Below, piece by piece: positions 62,019 through 64,000 of a DNA stretch of 64,000 bases. The first letter of the stretch is position 1. Each line of letters begins with the position of its first letter. The position numbers were made by a program, and so were the translations under genes. The notes under the pieces are model-generated. The model did no database searches. It saw nothing but the letters and a program-made list of their open reading frames with translations, and was not told where the DNA came from. Source of the stretch: Chitinophaga deserti (GTDB taxonomy: Bacteria > Bacteroidota > Bacteroidia > Chitinophagales > Chitinophagaceae); assembly GCF_003149455.1 (NCBI RefSeq), contig NZ_QFFK01000006.1, forward strand, positions 124,001 through 188,000, in the 5' to 3' direction.

Positions 62019-62972
62019 TTAATGAATCGCGTATGTTCCTTCAGCCAGCGTGAGCCGGCCATCTGTTAGTTTGCATAGTATTTTTAGGGCCTCATCCACA
62101 CCAATATCCCGGCGGAAGGAGGTAGATACTCTTTCTTCTCCCAATTCAGTCCGTACAATCCGGATACGCACATCGTACGTACGTTCGAGGTCGCTGATAA
62201 TATCGGCCAGCTTCTCCCCGTCATATGCCATCTTCCCTTCTTTCCATGGCGCAGCTTCCGAGGCTATGATAGGCCTGGGTGCATCGCTGCTGCCTTCCGG
62301 CCTTACTTTCACCAGCTGTCCGCCGGTAAGGGTAGCGGTTTTCTCTTTACCATATTGTACCCGCACTTTCCCGCTGCTGACTGCCACAGTCACATCCTGC
62401 TGGCCGGGGTATGCGCGGATGTTGAATGCGGTGCCCAGCACGGTGGTAGAAATGTTGCCGGTGTGGATAATGAAGGGTTGTTCTTCATTCTGTTTCACAT
62501 CGAAGTAGGCTTCGCCGGAGAGGTAGACGGTCCGGGCCTTTTGCCCGAAGTCTTCCTGATATCGCAGGCTGCTGGCGGTATTGAGCCACACCTGTGTTCC
62601 GTCTGGCAGTGTCAGCTGTCTCACTTCCCTGCGTGCGGTTTGCTGCCCGGTCATAGCGGCAGGAGCCTGTTCCGCTACAGAAGGGTACAGCAGCCAGGCG
62701 GCTGTGGTAACAAGGGTAACCACGGCTGCTGCTATGGCTACTTTTACCAGCTTCAGCTGCCGGCCTGCAGGATGTACGAGCTGCCCGCGGCGGTTGACGT
62801 ATGTTTCCGCGTGCGGTAGTTCTTCTTCACTGTTCCAGGCCTGCCGGATCATGTTCCGGATAGCCTCGTCATGATCGGCTTGCCGCAGGAGGGCAAAAAA
62901 CTCCTCGTACTCCTGGCGGGTGCAGGTATTGTCGCGATAGCGCCTGAACAGGTATTGTATCCGTTCTTCCAT
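62019..62972 (-). CDS. FecR-family anti-sigma / signal transducer, right locus
   Basis: A 317-residue protein. An N-terminal cytosolic domain (about 1-70) is followed by one membrane helix (KVAIAAAVVTLVTTAAWLLY). The FecR domain has LTLPDGTQVWLNTASSLRYQ and GEAYFDVKQNEEQPFIIHTGNISTTVLGTAFN-like strands. The C-terminal DUF4974 domain (ISDLERTYDVRIRI) reaches SusC. It should control the adjacent sigma factor. It lies 51 bp after the sigma gene. Confidence 0.93.
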   Translation of the reverse strand: MEERIQYLFRRYRDNTCTRQEYEEFFALLRQADHDEAIRNMIRQAWNSEEELPHAETYVNRRGQLVHPAGRQLKLVKVAIAAAVVTLVTTAAWLLYPSVAEQAPAAMTGQQTARREVRQLTLPDGTQVWLNTASSLRYQEDFGQKARTVYLSGEAYFDVKQNEEQPFIIHTGNISTTVLGTAFNIRAYPGQQDVTVAVSSGKVRVQYGKEKTATLTGGQLVKVRPEGSSDAPRPIIASEAAPWKEGKMAYDGEKLADIISDLERTYDVRIRIVRTELGEERVSTSFRRDIGVDEALKILCKLTDGRLTLAEGTYAIH

Positions 62973-63023
62973 GCGTAGAATTGGTGTATATACATGTGTA
63001 GACGAAGCAGCAGCGAAATGTTC

Positions 63024-63602
63024 CTATTGGCGGAAGAAAAAAAGTGAAAAAAAGAGGGGGAGGGGGCCGGAGGTTTTGACGATAAAGGTGCGGATGGCCT
63101 GAAGGGCGGAGGATAGCTGGTTTTTAACGGTATGGCGGCTTATTTTCAGCTCATCGGCTATTTCGAGGTAGCTCATGCCCTCTTCGCGGTTAAGGCGGTA
63201 AATGAGGCGGCGTTGGGCCGGCAGGCGGTCGATGGCTTTGGCTACCAGGGTATGGTATTCACGGGCTTCGGTAATAGCGGCAGGGGTGGGTGCGCCCTGA
63301 TCGAGGGCGTTCCAGATGTATTCGCGCATCCGCTCATCGGCAGCGGCCTTACGGAGAAAGTCCATCAGTTTATTCTCCATCACCCGGTACAGCCAGGCAT
63401 CCATATTCCGGATGTCGGACATTTGCTCACGGTGTTCCCATAATTTAAGAAATGTTTCCTGCACAAGGTCCTGTGCATATCCCGCAGATTTGGTCATCTT
63501 CAGGGCTAACGCATACAACCTTGCTTCCTGGTCACGGAATACCTCCAGGAAGCGGTGTTCCTGCAGTGATGAGGGGGCGGTATGAACAGATTCACGGCGC
63601 AT
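63024..63602 (-). CDS. ECF sigma-70 factor, right locus
   Basis: A 192-residue ECF sigma factor from ATG 63602; TTG 63623 would add 7 residues. Region 2: YALALKMTKSAGYAQDLVQETFLKLWEHREQ and MDAWLYRVMENKLMDFLR. Region 4: LPAQRRLIYRLNREEGMSYLEIADELKISRHTVKNQL-type helix-turn-helix. It ends with a hydrophobic tail (LPLFFSLFFF), as does the left-locus factor. It starts a locus with FecR, SusC and SusD. A TACATTTA box upstream may be the promoter. Confidence 0.92.
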   Translation of the reverse strand: MRRESVHTAPSSLQEHRFLEVFRDQEARLYALALKMTKSAGYAQDLVQETFLKLWEHREQMSDIRNMDAWLYRVMENKLMDFLRKAAADERMREYIWNALDQGAPTPAAITEAREYHTLVAKAIDRLPAQRRLIYRLNREEGMSYLEIADELKISRHTVKNQLSSALQAIRTFIVKTSGPLPLFFSLFFFRQ

Positions 63603-63675
63603 GCGGGACGGGAATAGTTCCAACGAATTGCGTTAGATGATGGTCTTTCTAAATGTACTATTTTTTCCCGGAAAC

Positions 63676-63710
63676 AAAAATGCCCGTCCGGGTAGTAACG
63701 GGACGGGCAT
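63676..63710 (-). terminator. Terminator of the FKBP gene
   Basis: ATGCCCGTCC (63680-63689) pairs with GGACGGGCAT (63701-63710). A5 on the left gives a T-tract on the minus strand, downstream of the gene ending at 63739. Confidence 0.85.
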
Positions 63711-63738
63711 GTTATACTGAAGCCGTTTCCGGCAGATA

Positions 63739-64000
63739 TTAATAATAGTAATTGTTGAGTTTTACCTCAAATTTCAGCACGCTGTTAGGAGGAATGGTGC
63801 CGCGGTTAGCGTTACGGTAACCCAGTACGGAGGGGATGAGGTATTGCACGATGCCTTTCTTGGTAGTTTTCATGGGTCCTACCTTAAAGCCGGGGATAAG
63901 CCCGCCATCACCGAGGCGGATATCGCCAAATGTAGTGTTGTCGGTAGAATCGAAGCGGGTACCATTCAGGAGCCAGCCTTTGTAGGAGATATTGAACCGG
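63739..64000 (-). CDS. FKBP-type peptidyl-prolyl isomerase, C-terminal fragment
   Basis: The last 86 codons plus stop are in the window. The protein reads YKGWLLNGTRFDST, then GDGGLIPGFKVGPMKTTKKGIVQYLIPSVLGY, and ends NSVLKFEVKLNNYYY. The Y-x-G ... G-x-x-F-D order and the P-S-x-L-G-Y-x turn are the FKBP fold. It speeds proline cis-trans isomerisation, probably in the periplasm. The tail of tyrosines after the last strand is a little unusual. The start and any signal peptide lie outside the window. Confidence 0.88.
   Translation of the reverse strand, partial: RFNISYKGWLLNGTRFDSTDNTTFGDIRLGDGGLIPGFKVGPMKTTKKGIVQYLIPSVLGYRNANRGTIPPNSVLKFEVKLNNYYY

Overview
The window is chromosomal DNA from a member of the Bacteroidota, most likely family Chitinophagaceae and close to Chitinophaga. 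The evidence is two ECF sigma / FecR / SusC / SusD loci, DUF3667 and DUF3810 proteins, an S46 dipeptidyl-peptidase, an NtrY-like kinase with a long multi-TM front end, and promoters of the Bacteroidota type (TTTG-N18/19-TAnnTTTG). Most genes look evenly GC-rich (roughly 50 percent by eye). The stretch from about 1.9 to 4.5 kb is clearly more AT-rich and looks accessory.

Layout. 0-4.5 kb: end of a DUF1801 gene, a RibD/DHFR-like reductase, an unassigned protein, a ricin-like lipoprotein and a GT11-like fucosyltransferase. 4.5-7.1 kb: di-haem peroxidase, tRNA-Leu(TAA) and tRNA-Gly(GCC) sharing one promoter, and a secreted YD-repeat protein. 7.2-11.3 kb: a tight operon of two tandem DUF3667 paralogues, enoyl-CoA hydratase, beta-carbonic anhydrase and an Ivy-like lipoprotein. 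11.3-20.8 kb: tex, mazG, an NtrY-like kinase, an HD protein, and the yceD-rpmF-plsX operon. 20.9-31.3 kb: a hybrid kinase, fructosamine kinase, DUF3810 protease-like protein, an acyl-CoA dehydrogenase/arginase-family pair, the PLP protein YggS with a thioredoxin-like lipoprotein, and a serine hydrolase. 31.3-42.5 kb: an intergenic 11-bp repeat array, dcd, an overlapping PPTase-aroK-DUF423 operon, a hydrolase, ftsK, a LolA-like protein, lpdA and a DPP11-type peptidase.

42.5-63.6 kb carries two nutrient-uptake loci pointing at each other. The left one (+ strand) is sigma, FecR, SusC, SusD and a TlpA-like thioredoxin. The right one (- strand) is sigma, FecR, SusC, SusD. Both SusC proteins have an STN signalling domain, so each locus should be a substrate-responsive circuit: SusC to FecR to sigma. 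Between them lie a methyltransferase, a stand-alone methylmalonyl-CoA mutase large subunit, an M23 peptidase and an L-serine dehydratase that has no ATG start. The window ends inside an FKBP-type isomerase gene.

The least-explained signals are two intergenic arrays with an 11-bp period (885-1005 and 31464-31547, the second holding a perfect 30-bp palindrome), the cysteine-free SusC/SusD pair encoded beside a thioredoxin, and the Ivy-like lipoprotein carrying a CKPHNC loop. Assignments come from reading the sequence only; no database search was run.
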